A stretch of DNA of 45,446 nt from Priapulus caudatus (GCF_000485595.1 NW_014577296.1:305648-351093), one strand, 5' to 3'. Positions 1 through 11,848 are shown, numbered from the stretch's first letter. The notes: generated from the letters alone by a model not told the origin. Made by a program: numbers and translations.

Positions 1-344
1 CTATCGAACGGTATGGTCCGCGGCATATTAGATAAGTACCAGGGTACATTCGGTTTCCAGCTGATACCAGGGATACGTTCGTACAGTACACTGGGAGGAT
101 AGACCTCTCAGGCAGTACTAGGAGTACTAGTATTAGAGTAGAGCTAGCCTCTAGAATATAGCCCTCGCTCCGCCACAGGTTTTTTGTAGATACTTGAGAA
201 TTTGTACGGCGAGAATGTTGCTTTATTTGGTCCGTACCAAAGAAGTATTAACCCCAAAAAGTTGTCTTTGCTTTACTACCTGAAAAAATTGCCTAGTATC
301 GTTCTATGTATAGCACCCTGCGGGCGGAGCGGAGGGGATTATAA

Positions 345-915
345 TTCTAGCTAAGTAGAGCTAAATACCAACAGGCTCTCCGACTGTTCACGGCGTAGGA
401 ACCTCTCGCCTCTCGCCAACGTTTAGTCCAGTAACCAGTGTTAGCGAGAAGGGAACTGTGTGTTAGACAGTAGAGCGTAGACTCGAGTCACGGCAATAAC
501 CGGGCATCAACATGAAAGTCTTTCAATGCAGATAAAATTAAAACTGTGTGAAAACTCAACACTACAACACAACGAGTTACATAGTCGTAGCATATTAAAC
601 ATTTTGATACATAACCACACTTCAGCTAAGATGTACGGTAGCCCGACCAGGCTGTGCGACGGGATCTCGTCTAGTACCGGTCTTACTAAACCTAGCAGCA
701 CGTTCTTGGAGCGTAGATATACGGGGTGTTGTTGCACTTCTCGTCAAATCGCTTCCACAGTCTGTGTATCACAGAACTTTCCATCGGCCGTCCGCCCATG
801 GTTGGCGGTGAAGACCATGAGATACGTAACCCAAGTTAGTATCTTGGGTTAGTATCTATGGGCTGAACTGAGGGAACTCTCGCCATTATCTTTTTTGCCA
901 GCCTCATTATCTGCG
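345..915 (+). repeat. Degraded copy of the repeat that begins the 18.76-kb insertion
   Basis: This stretch aligns with 18,757-19,210: both contain the blocks GGCTCTCCGACTGTT, CGGCGTAGGAACCTCTCGCC, CACTTCAGCTAAGAT and GTAGCCCGACCAGGCTGTG in the same order. The copy here carries many one- to three-base insertions and deletions relative to the 18.8-kb copy, so its short ORFs are not credible genes. No terminal structure identifies the element class. Confidence 0.75.
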
Positions 916-2236
916 AGAATTCACCGTGTTTACACTTCGGGGTCTTTTACCCAGATCTGGGGGTTTTTCACTTGCAATCTGGGGTTTTTTCTAGAAACAT
1001 TGGAGTGCAATTTGTCTGCAGAGTATATTTGTTCCGCGCTCCTGCCCAGCTCGGCGAGTCATACGGAACCGAAACAGACGTGGTATTGGTGTTTTTTTTT
1101 TTTTTTTTTTTTATTTTTTCTTTTTTTCTTCTACGAACGATGGTCATCACTAACATAATGCTGAATAACATCATTTTAGCGCTTAAATGCGACCTAAAAA
1201 ATTGCTTTAAATGCGACGCTAACTAATTGCTGATTTGCTAACTAGGCGCTGATTCAAGCAGGAAACACTGCTGATTGATGCAAAACAACTGCTGATGATG
1301 CAAAAACACAACTGCTGAATATGATACACGAACAATCATGTTCAACATGCCATTATCATCGCAGAAAACGCCATCACGCTAAAAAATGTCGGCATTTCAG
1401 AAAGGTATGTCTCCCTCTCGCTGATATCCGCGACTAACAAACTGTTCATTCAGCATTAATTGTCTCCTTTTTGCTGATATTCAGCGCTAGACAAAAGTCC
1501 AGTTTCAGCATAAATCGGCTGCCTTTTGCTGATATCCAGCGCTAAGAAGGGCCCTATATCAGCAGTTATATGCAATTGCATAGACATTGTTGCACACAGG
1601 CACGCGGCCAAACACAAGCCAGCCAATCACAGAGCAGCTTACTAAAATCAATGTTGAACTTTTGACAGCTCTGCTTTTGAATGCTACATTGCTAGGCCAT
1701 TACTGCATTAGTGAAATTATCAGGACAGTTGTCAAGAGCTAATTATGAAGGTATTACGTTCAATTCTTCATTATGGAAGAGAGCCGCCCCCTGTACCATG
1801 CAAACTGTCTCGTATTTACAGTTAGTTATGCCTAGAACTTAGAAGTTATTTCCGTGTTAGTGCAGCTGAAGGGGTCGTTGTTGTATCAGGTATCAGGTAC
1901 AGGGTCCGGCGCCGGGTTCTCACGTCGCGCGCCATAGCAGGTGTCCGCTTACATTGACGAAAGTTTTTTTGTGGCTATGGTACAGACTCGGCCGATACGG
2001 TCACTCTGGCGGCCCATATATAAGTATAATCATGTTATATAGAATCATTATTATTTAATGCAAATAAATACTATATAGCAATAACGTTATGTGTTGGTGT
2101 GTTTATAATTTAGATTCTATTATATTACTATAACTATTGTACGACGGGTTTTGGTTTACGATTGTACGATGGGAAGATGGCTGCGCCCTGTACTTGTAGA
2201 TATAATATTAATAATGTCATAATAATGGGATGTGAG

Positions 2237-2321
2237 CATAGAAATAATATAGTCTATAGATAACAGTTTATCTATAGTTTATATATATATATATATCTAT
2301 AGTTAGACTATATTATTTCTA
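2237..2321. repeat. Foldback inverted repeat
   Basis: CATAGAAATAATATAGTCTA is followed about 45 bases later by its near-perfect reverse complement (TAGACTATATTATTTCTATG), with an AT-rich loop. It could be a small foldback element or the ends of a tiny MITE. Confidence 0.7.
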
Positions 2322-2430
2322 TGAATGTGAGCTTCAAAAGTTTGTTCAAAATTGTCATTGGTATTCCCTAGTCTTGTCACTCTTGTCAGTCTTGACTTGA
2401 AGTTGTGTATTGAACAGAGTGGCTATATAT

Positions 2431-2466
2431 GCCCGGCAGCCGGCATATATCTGACGGCTGCCGGGC
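2431..2466. repeat. Perfect 12-bp GC-rich hairpin
   Basis: GCCCGGCAGCCG and CGGCTGCCGGGC form a perfect 12-bp stem around a 12-base loop. A related CGGCTGCCGGGC block recurs near 2,865. Function is unknown; it may be an end structure of a repeat. Confidence 0.65.
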
Positions 2467-5400
2467 ACGGTCTTCGATTTCCTAAATGCTCGGTAGTTTT
2501 TTTAAATTATTTATCGTTATCTCAAGCTCAAACAAGGGTGTAGGTTAGAGTTTAGGATTAGAATTAGTCGCGAGTATAGGGTTAGGGGTATAGATTCCAT
2601 AATGTAACCCGAAGACCAAGAGGTTCGCGCTTGGGCTTGCGCCGTTACATGTCATTGATGATACTGTGAACTCTTTGTACATATTGTGTATTGTATTGTA
2701 ATCCCCCCCCATCCTCTGGGTTTGGGGACGGCGTTGATGGTGTGCTTACCGGCTTACCATTATTGTATCTAGGGTTTAGGGTTATAGATGTTTTAGGTCG
2801 TTTTTGTGTAGGGTGTAGGGGCTTAGGATACTGCGCGCATTTGGGAAGATACACAAGACCGTGCGCCGGCTGCCGGGCTGGTATAGCCTTCATTCGTTTT
2901 TATTGAAACCGATTCACAGTGCCATTTTCAGAAACATGCATACGTAGTTATTATGGCCTTCATTCAATAATGGGAATTATTGTAGATATCTAATTCTATG
3001 GTCTTGTATTGTTGGGTTACACATTTTTGTGACAGTTATAACTATATAACTAGGTATAACTTAAGGCCAAGACACACTGCAGCGACCGACCGTAACGACA
3101 AACGACAAAATTCGCGGCGACTGGCGCAAACACACTACAACGACAGCGACCGACGTTGGGTCAAAGTTCACCCATCACTCGCCACACGTGCCAGTGGTAC
3201 AGTGTACACATCTCACAATGAACAATGGCAAAACTCCTGCTGCTGCTTTTTAAATAGAAGCTCAAGCTGCAAATTCCACTCTCGGTATACGCGCATGGGA
3301 AGATAATTATAAGTAAGAATGTACGCTTGCAGAATTTGTCAGTACTGGACGTACTGGTGTAGTACAGTGACCGGTATAGTTTGCACAGCTGCACGCTATA
3401 GATTAGACGCGCAGTTCGCTTTGCCGCTCTCGCTCGCCATGTGCGGAGCTCCGTTGTTCGCGAAGCCTCGCACTAGATAGATACAGTTCCTATTTTGGGC
3501 TTATTGGAGAGATATAGATAGATGAGTCGCTTGTGTCGTGCGTGTGGTGCAATGGCTCATAGGAACCAAGTTCTATTTTTCCTCGCAAAAAAGGGTGTGG
3601 TGTGTCATTCCGTACGGTCGGCTTGCTGTCGCGTGCAGTGTACGTGTCTTGGCTTCAAGGCGCTTTAGGATGGCTTTAGGTATAAGGGCTTTAACTCTCT
3701 CTCTCTATGTTTGCATAGGCTTCTTATTGCATCTGCGCTATGATCTGCTCTATGATATATGATGGTGATCATCCCCTGCAGTTTCTCGCTCTTTCTGTAA
3801 AACTCGATAGTAGCGCAGGTGTCCGAGTGTGGTATCAGGCGCTCTCATCCGAATCAGTCCTCATCAATATAGCTCGGCTCGCAGCGGGCTGAATTGCATA
3901 ATCGATTACGGTTGGTCTTACCGAATCGAGTAATCGATTATGGAAGTCGGATAGGTCGCGCTCAATAATTAGCATAGATGTGCTTGTAATGCTTACTTTG
4001 TATATCATCTTTTTACATAGATGTCGGTGACTTGGATTCATGTTTTGATGATCATGCTTATTCTTCTGTGAAGGTTGGCTGTATGTAGTGTACAGGATGC
4101 TCTCTTCCTATACGAATATTTTAAATATTCTAAAAAGAGTAAGTGCGCTCTCGTAATGCCTTGTACTCTAGTAAACATCTCGATTTTCATCGTCGGTCCG
4201 TGCATGTACCTCGCTCGCTAAGCTGTTATCGGTAGCATTAACATTCAGCATTGTAACTTTACGGGATGTGTGTGCTGACAACGGGCCTCGCCGGGACTAT
4301 GGTTGGCCTCACTTGTCCATGCTCTCAAATAGCTCCACATCCGGTTGAGGTCTCTCCGTGGGGGGTGGGGTGGTGGTGGGATTAATTATATAGATATATA
4401 TATATCGCTCTATTTGAAATTTTTATTCATATTTTATCGACGACTCTTCTCGCAATATAATCACTATGACTCCGTGGGTGGGGAAAACCTTTTTCATGTT
4501 ACACATTTTCCATAACAAGCTCAGCTGTTTTTCTGGAATGCATTAATTACTTGTGTGAAGCAAGGTATTGCTCTATGGCAACATGTCCTACCTAGAATGT
4601 ATAATACCTGGCCAAATAGCTCCTCTGGGCTCATGTACACAAGTTTGCACCATTGCTGGGTTATTGTTGTTACAAATTTATGGTAAAGGTCAGGGCTGAG
4701 GGCAACACACCTAAAGATGTCATTCCATTGTCTTATGCGGGAAATAGGCCCGCTTGCACAAGGGATTCCATCGATCGAGCGGTAGTACTAACGTATCTGT
4801 TATGTAGACAGTTTTGATTTGATCAGTTAGACTTGATTTGAGTTCTAGCTATTTCACAATTTTGAAAAGTTGCAAGTGCCGCTTCCACATTTGTTGTTTG
4901 AACAAGTGTCTTGTTTTTGTTTTTGTCTTTTTGTCTTTGTTTTTGTCAAGTCGTTGTTTGAGTAAGTCTCTTTGAGAGAGTGATTAAATGCATTTATGCG
5001 GCAAGTCGATGTTTAGATGTTCGGTACTATGTAGCGGTAAATTTTTTTTTTTCCGTCTTAATTTGTTACTGGCATTTCATCCAGAGAGACCGGGTACAAT
5101 ATGGCGTTGCGCAAAAGATGCCCGTTGTCTCCGCGCGAAAGCGGTTAAGCCGCGCACTTCCGGGGACTGAGCGCACGCGACTTTGCGCGGGGTGTTGTAT
5201 GTAGCATCTCCGCGCTCCACCGCTATACGAGATGGTCGTCGCGCGAAGCGATAAGGCGCCTGCGCCATGCCGACGCGGAATGCGATGATAGGCGGGGCCA
5301 GCCTAAGCATCGCACAGTTTTCGGGACACGTACATCGCTCGGCCTACATCGGCTTGTGGAGGGCGGGCCTTTCCGATTATAGATTGACACGCGTCTGCTA

Positions 5401-8147
5401 CATCCTCGCCGTCGTCCGTACCGGTCACCCTGCCGTAGTTCGTACCTTATCTGGCGTTCTCCCACTCTCTTTCTCTCCTTTCTCGCACTCCCACCGGTCG
5501 TCGTCTCTCCTCTCTCTTCTCTGCTCTCTCTCTCTTCGTCGCTCGCTCCGCCGCCCACGACGGTTAATAAGACGTAATCTTATATACATGCATCAATGCC
5601 GTGCACGCAGCCAGGCCGGCACAAAGCATCGCAACTTGCCCAGCTGTTTATCAATAAAATGGAATGCCTAAATAAATACAAACTATTTTCTACGAGTCAC
5701 CGCCAGCGCAAAAACTTCCGCAGCCCAGCGTTTTCGTTTGGATATAGCATTTGGACCGTGCCAGACCGCCACGTGAGCGCGGCCCTCTGGGAGGGATGGG
5801 AGCTGGAGATGTCGCGCTCGCCGTCTTCGTAAAAACAGTGGATATTATATATTTTTTGTGTGTCAGTTTTCGATGCGGCTATTGTATGGATTTACTACCG
5901 TGTAAAACTGCCGCGGCCACGCCAGCATTGTGCTCGCACGACCCGTGCCGTCCCGGGCAGCGCGGGGTCAAGAGGTTGCAAAAACTGTGCACGTTACGAG
6001 CTAGCGCTTTTCCAGATAACATCTAGTAGGAATTCTCAGTGAAAAAACAAACATCATCAAGTGGCTTAGCAATCCGTCGGGGGTACTAAGATGGCTCGAT
6101 AAATTTGACTCGCACGTCCGATTCGAGGTAGGACTGGCTTACGGACCTTAAACTCGGACAAGTATCTTCGCACACTCAAAGTTATAGGTTAGTGCAGCGT
6201 GTGGAACTCTCCACCGTCGGGAGCAGTCCTAAAACCCGATCGCCGACCATCCTTGTGGTTGGAAAAAATACTTGAAAATCCCTCCAGAGAGCCTCGTCGC
6301 GCATCTATGGCACGCCAATAATGTACGAGAATAATTCAGGGCGTGAAACGGAAGAACTACAACTCGCTTTTCTAGACGAAAAGAAACGCCGCCGACCAGC
6401 CCAACACGAGCCAATTACCAGCATTCTGTATTTATTCTCGACCTCACGTGCATAGTCGAAAGGCTTGTTTGGAATCGCCCAGCGAACTCCTCAATTGACC
6501 GGTTCATACGCGCTCTTATCCTGCCTACCCAAAGGCGCACTGGCCGAAATTTTACTATATAAGGGCAGGCGGAATAAGATTTATTGTCATCGCCTGCCGC
6601 TGGCCGTTTGCTTCGCATGTCGCGCGGATATCCGTGGCTGCAGAGTCGTCTATGAGCTGTCTCCGCTGTGCCTCCCTGTCCTGTTGTGCGTGAGCGCAGT
6701 CAGTCTTGTCTCGATCTTCTGCGTTGCTTTGCCGGTCAGTCAGTCAAGTGTCTGTCTGTCTTTCTGTCTATTTACCCAAATACATGATAGTGTGGCTGCT
6801 ACGCTGGTGTGCCAGAAGTAAAAATTTGCAGATAAATGCGCCCTGACTGTATATACGTAATATCAGAAATACGGTATATATTTTAATCGGCGCGCATCTC
6901 GGACCTTATTTCTCTTTGTCAGATCTACAGAGAGAATTGTATAAACATCTGCTTCTACAGCAGCAATCGATTACTCTGTATCAGCCAAAATAACGTAACA
7001 TAACTATGTAACAGTATATCTTGGTATCATATATCTATAAAAATACAGATGTAATTGATAATTCTAATAATTTGCGTGATGACAGTGAATTTTAAATTGC
7101 CTAAGTAACTACAAGGAATGCTTGGAACTACAGCCTCTCTTCATGCATTCTGTATTTAGTGGATTCTCTTTATTATATTATCCAACAGCCAAGTACGATA
7201 CAACTACGGCTCACACGCACATAGTCACGCACCACTGCACACATCGACAATGTACGCATCATAACTACTCCTGTCTTCTCTCTCTCTCTCTCTCTCTCGT
7301 CTATCTCTCTCTCACAGTCTCAGCATACAACACTTCCTCTCGTGGTTCTCTCCTCTCTTCTCTCTCTCCTCTCTCGTCTCTCGTCTCTCACACGGCGCGC
7401 GTCACTACCTCTTCTGGTTCTCTCACACGATGCGCGCGTGCAGTTGCTATCTGTACTCTGTGATGAACACAAATTTTTCTTAGGTATGTACCGACCAATG
7501 ACAAAATTCCTAAATAGTTTTAGCAGCAGCCTGTGATTGTTAAAGGGAGAGTTTAATCTAGGTTCTAGGCTTATTTTCAGCTAATTTAGGTTATAATTAC
7601 GCTACATAAAAAGTTTCATGGTTCAATCACCATTAGAAATATTTTTTTTTAATGTTTTAAAACTAACGACTACAGTTTAATTACAATGACGGTGGCAACA
7701 CTCAAAACGCACGATCTGATAAGTTGCGCAAAACCACTTTCCAGCCAAGGGCTACAGACCGAGGGTGTTTCTTATTTATTCATACGACATATAGTTTCAG
7801 TTATAATATGGATAAATTTGCCCTAAAATGAATATCGGTCAGTTATATAGCATTTAGGTATAAATATAATTGCACTTTTGTGATTAGACCTCAGTCTGTG
7901 ACGTGCAAAATAAATTGTCAAATACGCAACTTTTTTGGGGTGGCATCACGGTCGCGGGTGTCATGGCGCCGTTCAAATTTCGTAGCATTGATGTGTAATT
8001 AATTATAACAATTAAATTAGGTATCTGGTAACAAATACGTGTGGGTATAGACGATTTGTTATACAGTAAGTACAGTTGTATGCAGTAAAATCCTAGAGGC
8101 TACTGTACAGGTCTGCCACGCGCATATTGTTACGCGTACGTACGTAC

Positions 8148-8330
8148 CCGCTTGAAGTGGTCGAGGACATCGCTGTGGAAGGAGGATCGGAATCCGCAGC
8201 TACTGCAGTAATACGGCATCTCTCCCTCAACGTGTGTCATCCTCATGTGACGCACGAACTTCTCCTGCGAGGAGAACGCCTTCTCACAGATACGACACGT
8301 GGTCGCCAGCACCTTCTTCCGCCGATGCAC
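8148..8330 (-). CDS. POGZ-like exon 9, C2H2 fingers 3 and 4 (4 incomplete)
   Basis: The 183-base, phase-0 exon runs from acceptor CGCTCACGCAG to donor AAGCGG|GTACGT. His2 completes finger 2. Finger 3 is C12-x2-C15-x12-H28-x4-H33. The linker VEGEMPYYC then leads to finger 4, C42-x2-C45-x12-H58, which lacks its last His because the exon ends three residues later. The GEMPY linker and the C-x2-C-x-F/Y-R-S-S core match vertebrate POGZ closely. The final His must come from a further exon that I could not find to the left in this window. Confidence 0.9.
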
Positions 8331-8396
8331 CTGCGTGAGCGAGGGAAGAGGCTGAGCGCCATGGCAACGGGCACGCGACACGCTCGCTCATCGCGG

Positions 8397-8588
8397 TAAA
8401 GCCTGGGACACACCATGCGAATTTATTCGCACGTCCGCAGCGAAAATATCAAACATGTTCGATAGCTGCGAGTTTAGGTGCGGATGAAATTCGCCAGCGC
8501 TTCGGCGGACACACCATGCGAATTTCGCTGCGATTTTACAATCGCTGCGGACGTGCGAATAAATTCGGATGGTGTGTCCCCCGCTTAA
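8397..8588. mobile_element. MITE, 38-bp TIRs, TTAA-like flanks
   Basis: GGGACACACCATGCGAATTT at the left and its reverse complement at the right extend to about 38 matched bases (to CACGTCCGCAGCG). The right edge is TTAA and the left TAAA, consistent with a decayed TTAA target site as in piggyBac-like elements. There is no internal coding capacity. It sits 60 bases upstream of exon 9 in the intron. Confidence 0.8.
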
Positions 8589-9019
8589 ACAATCATTCAG
8601 CAACAGCGCGTGGAAACGCCACTCATGGGAAGGCTGTTCATTTCTACCGCGCGCAAAATACGTATGTAGCGATTGTATGCCTAGTGCCTTAAAAAAAAGT
8701 TCTGCTTCATCATGAGTAAATGACGTATTGATTAATCGTTTAGACAATTAAATTGTTTATACAAAAGCATTTTACCACCGTGCAGGCAATGTACAAACTT
8801 CACATCCGTTTACAAAAATGTTTCAGGCATGTCACGCCGCGCCGTTACTGTAGCACACATGGTGTATAGCTAAGTCAGCATGCTGAACGTACATACACAC
8901 ACTTGGATTTCACAACCAATTCAGACAACGAACAAAGACAACGTCCGTTTACTGCGAGGTTTCACGATAGCGTCACACATCGGAGAGTTTGTTGACGCGA
9001 GCACGCGGCGCAGCACGGA

Positions 9020-9239
9020 CGATCTTACCTCGTCAAAGTGACGATGACACCTCGTCAAAGTGACGATCTTACCGCGTCAAAGTGACGATCTTACCTCGTC
9101 AAAGTGACGATGACACCTCGTCAAAGTGACGATCTTACCGCGTCAAAGTGACGATCTTACCTCGTCAAAGTGACGATCTTACCTCGTCAAAGTCACGATC
9201 TTACCTCGTCAAAGTGACAATCTTACCTCGTCGACGTGA
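9020..9239 (-). repeat. 22-bp x 10 array of 5' splice-site copies
   Basis: Ten exact-length 22-bp units run from the end of exon 8 into its intron. The rightmost unit (9,218-9,239) contains the real donor. On the minus strand six units carry GACGAG|GTAAGA, two GACGCG|GTAAGA and two GACGAG|GTGTCA. The variants recur in a three-unit (66-bp) higher-order pattern (units 2-4 and 5-7), showing recent expansion. Each shift of the donor by one unit adds 22 bases, and the first-frame extension meets a stop after VRLSL. Confidence 0.95.
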
Positions 9240-9397
9240 TTCTGCTGGTCGAACGGCGTCTCGAAGTGTTGGTGGCACTGTTTGCACGTCGTGAGATCAG
9301 ACAGGTCGATGACACGTGACTGGTCACGCTCGATGTGTCCCAGACAGTGCTGCATGAAGCTGACGTTGTTGCTGAACTCCTTTGTACACAGGTAGCA
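9227..9397 (-). CDS. POGZ-like exon 8, C2H2 finger 1 and most of finger 2
   Basis: The 171-base, phase-0 exon runs from acceptor CACACGCAG to donor GACGAG|GTAAGATTG. Finger 1 begins at the first codon: C1-x2-C4-x12-H17-x3-H21 (CYLCTKEFSNN...). Finger 2 is C38-x2-C41-x12-H54; its last His (x4 later) is residue 2 of exon 9, which directly supports the splice. Residues between (IERDQ) match the vertebrate POGZ inter-finger spacer in position. Both splice sites lie in tandem repeats made from copies of themselves. Confidence 0.9.
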
Positions 9398-9665
9398 CTG
9401 CGTGTGACAATACAGGTACGTGGTGACATCACTGACATAGATAGCAATGTGTGTGACAATACAGGTACGTGGTGACATTGACACAGGTAGCACTGCGTGT
9501 GACAATACAGGCACGTGGTGACATCACTGACACAGGCAGCAATGTGTGTGACAATACAGGCACGTGGTGACATCACTGACATAGGCAGCAATGTGTGTGA
9601 CAATACAGGTACGTGGTGACATCACTGACACAGGCAGCAATGTGTGTGACAATACAGGTACGTGG
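9385..9665 (-). repeat. 49-bp array containing 3' splice-site copies
   Basis: The block GACAATACAG recurs at 9,406, 9,455, 9,501, 9,550, 9,599 and 9,648 (spacing 49, 46, 49, 49, 49). On the minus strand each unit repeats the intron end and first codons of exon 8 (TGTATTGTCACAC... then TGCTACCTGTGT-like sequence). The acceptor AG survives in the real site (exon edge 9,397) and in one upstream copy (edge 9,492); the others have ACATTGC instead of GCAGTGC. Use of the upstream copy would add 95 bases and shift the frame. Confidence 0.9.
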
Positions 9666-9890
9666 CATCATCAACAGTCTCACAGAGAGAGACTAATAGA
9701 GAAAGGGAGAGAGACAGACAGAGAGAGACACACACACAGGCAGAGAGAGAAGGGGGGAGAGATACAGAGTGAGAGGGTGAGCACCCTCTCCTCTAACGTA
9801 AGACAACCAGCTAGCGATTATGGAGAGACATTTATGGGGACGTCAATCGCATGCGGGAAGACACGCACGCGTGACGTCACGCGATCCTAC

Positions 9891-10012
9891 CTTTATTGAC
9901 GTGCAGAACGTGTCATCGACATGGTTCGGGTCGCCTTGCTTGCGGCTGTAGTAGAATGTTCCCTTGACGGGAGAGGTCAGTGCAGCAGTGGGACTATTGC
10001 TCTTGGGTATTC
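9891..10012 (-). CDS. POGZ-like exon 7 (FYY motif before the fingers)
   Basis: The 122-base exon runs from acceptor TGTGTGACAG to donor AATAAAG|GTAGGAT. It takes one base from exon 6 (Gly) and gives 40 codons, ending in phase 0. It contains SPVKGTFYYSRKQGDPNHVD followed by DTFCTSIK. Vertebrate POGZ has an FYY-x-R-x-x-G segment at the same distance upstream of its first finger, so this exon helps to fix orthology and order. Confidence 0.85.
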
Positions 10013-10722
10013 CTGTCACACATACAATACCATTACTGAACGATGGCACTACCACCTTGTCTCTCCAGTACAACATTAGGCACCGTGTTGCTATTATATG
10101 AGTATGACGTCAACCCAGGCTGGCTGGGAAGATGGCATGAAAATAACTTCTTTACATATCTCCTTATTAACCTAATTAAAACCTAATTAATTAACCTAAT
10201 TCGTGGAGAAATGATAAGAAATGCCAAATGGTTTATAAGGATGGTCCCTAAATGTTTCCTGACATGGACAACCGTTAATGGTATTATTGGCAGTGAGGCA
10301 GGATTGCAACCAACTCTTTTCTTCGTAAAAGTAATTCCTATCCATAAAACTGTGGCCCATAAGTCAGCTATAGGCTATACGACAAAATCTTTCTTGGGGG
10401 AATATTTTCAATTGTCGCACGGGTGGCAGAAAACCGGAAATATTTTTGTCGGGAATATTTTGATTGGTTGCAAAGTGACATGTTTTTCAATCAAAAATGT
10501 TTTTATCAGAAACATTTCAATGTCACACGAATCACAGCCAACCAGAAACACTTTCATCATGAATGTTCCGACTGGTCGCATAGATTGTAGCCAACCAAAA
10601 ATCTTTTAACCCTGCACAAACTTTGCAGGCCGCACACACTTCGACAACCGAATAATTTCGACGAAAACTGAGATGCGTTCGCGGAGCACGTCCGACGACA
10701 GGGGGCGCCACTCTGGCCGTAC

Positions 10723-11076
10723 CTGCTCTGGGGCCATCGTCGCCGCCCAGCACCTGCTGGGCAGTGAAGCGCTGCTTGCGGTTTCCTCGCGGTGTCTGCT
10801 GATCGCTATCCTCCTCATTGTCCAGCAGGATCACCTCCTGAACCTGCTTCGTGCGGGACAACGCTGCCGCCGCCGCCATCGACGCCCCGGTAGTCACCGT
10901 CACCGAGTTTCGCATTGTCGCCGCGGTGACGGCGGTGTTACTACCTGCCACTGCCGAGCTTCGCATTGTTGCCACGGTGACGGCGGTGTTGCTACCTGCC
11001 CCGGGCAGGAGGCGGGGTATCAGCCCCTTTGAGGCGTGTGAGGAATCTTTGAGAGCTGGTGCGTGTTCAACTGAAG
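10723..11076 (-). CDS. POGZ-like exon 6 (linker with 17-residue repeat)
   Basis: The 354-base exon runs from acceptor TCTCTCGCAG to donor GAGCAG|GTACGG. It takes one base from exon 5, gives 117 codons and passes one base on. It encodes a low-complexity Ala/Thr/Val/Ser segment containing a 17-residue tandem duplication (GSNTAVT.ATMR.S twice), then a charged segment VILLDNEEDSDQQTPRGNRK followed by QRF. No domain is recognised; it is probably a flexible linker, and the acidic VILLDNEED patch resembles a SUMO-interacting motif (a hydrophobic stretch before acidic residues), which is inference only. Confidence 0.75.
10905..11003 (-). repeat. 51-bp in-frame tandem duplication in exon 6
   Basis: Two adjacent 51-base units (10,905-10,955 and 10,956-11,003, the second slightly shorter at the match edge) sit inside exon 6, sharing blocks such as TTCGCATTGT and GGTGACGGCGGTGTT. 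Because 51 is a multiple of three, the duplication adds 17 residues without disturbing the frame. Confidence 0.85.
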
Positions 11077-11330
11077 CTGCGAGAGAGAGAGAGAGACAGA
11101 GAGAGGTAATGATGTTTTTTGCACGTATTGCTGTCGCTTTGTTCTACACAGACAGCGTATTTGTTCGTTATTATTGCGATTATATTGTTTATTATTATAC
11201 TTATATTAGATTGCGATATATTATATTGTTTATTACACGTAGTCAGGCAGAGACAGCAGCAGAACCAATCGCAGGCACTCATACGGGCTCGATATAAAAA
11301 GCCACGGTCAACGTCACGCGCGTCACATAC

Positions 11331-11545
11331 CTGTTGACCTCGGAGCGATGCCGTGAAAGAACGAGCGGTAGTTGCCCGGCGACAGTCTCTGCTGCTTCAA
11401 GGTCACGCTGGGGAAGGCGAGGGCCACGACCTTGGACAGGTTGACCCCCGTCGGTGCAAAGCCGCCAAACTGTCGCTTGATGAAGCCTTCGATGTCGCTG
11501 AACATCACGGCGCTCTTCGAGTCCGGAACAAACTGCAGCCGCAGC
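11331..11545 (-). CDS. POGZ-like exon 5, RFX-like winged helix
   Basis: The 215-base exon runs from acceptor GCGTTGCAG to donor CAACAG|GTATGTG. One base completes Trp with exon 4, then come 71 codons. The peptide has the layout of the RFX-type DNA-binding winged helix: W-L at the exon 4/5 junction, a P-D-S block (residues 7-9), a central helix, then VNLSKVVALAFPSVTLKQQR (34-53) and a closing FFHGIA. RFX domains show F/L-x-K-hydrophobic-V-x-x-x-F-P, an R-L stretch and Y-x-Y/F-x-G-I in the same places; ARID2 carries such a domain outside the RFX family. The resemblance is by eye and moderate. Confidence 0.75.
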
Positions 11546-11848
11546 CTGCAACGCATGATGACACGTTACAGACGCATCAAAACACGTTATAGACACATGA
11601 CGACATGTTATAGACGCGCGACGACATGTTGTTATAGATGCGTGATAACACGTTATAGATTTTCCTGTGAAAGCCTGCTGTTCGCCTCATACAGAGACCG
11701 TGACATTTACTCTCGCTACAAAAACGTTGTCTTAAGCTTTGTACACAGATTTTACAGCCGGCTAGTCCGCCACATGCCAACACTAAGGTGGTAATCATCG
11801 TTGACTGATACGCAGTGTACTCCTTCACAGATGAATGTGTGTGCTTAC

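Larger units (their letters stand above)
916..8147. other. No gene recognised; repeats and simple sequence
   Basis: I found no exon-like ORF with family resemblance here. The stretch holds a poly-T run near 1,091-1,130, pieces repeating GCTGATATCCAGCGCTA-like sequence (about 1,410-1,560), foldbacks described separately, a possible TTAA-flanked MITE beginning at 3,061, pyrimidine-rich CT runs (about 5,455-5,540 and 7,270-7,400) and a G+C-richer patch at 5,100-6,000. It probably contains a large intron or the 3' part of the POGZ-like gene, because exon 9 ends within a zinc finger, but I could not locate the next exon. Confidence 0.5.

Noticed and set aside
6540-6560. TATATAAGG-type TATA box and promoter near 6.55 kb
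   Set aside because: It is an isolated match without a downstream gene; AT-rich sequence gives such matches by chance.
9020-9239. CRISPR-like array
   Set aside because: The units are contiguous 22-bp tandem repeats with no unique spacers, they overlap a splice donor, and the genome is animal.
9223-9603. Cys/His/Val-rich repeat ORF
   Set aside because: It is the translation of the 49-bp acceptor repeat in the intron, continuing into exon 8 in the wrong frame.
10211-10609. 132-codon plus-strand ORF in the intron between exons 6 and 7
   Set aside because: It has no recognised domain, repeats A/T-rich words such as AATATTTT and lies antisense within the gene's intron; probably chance.
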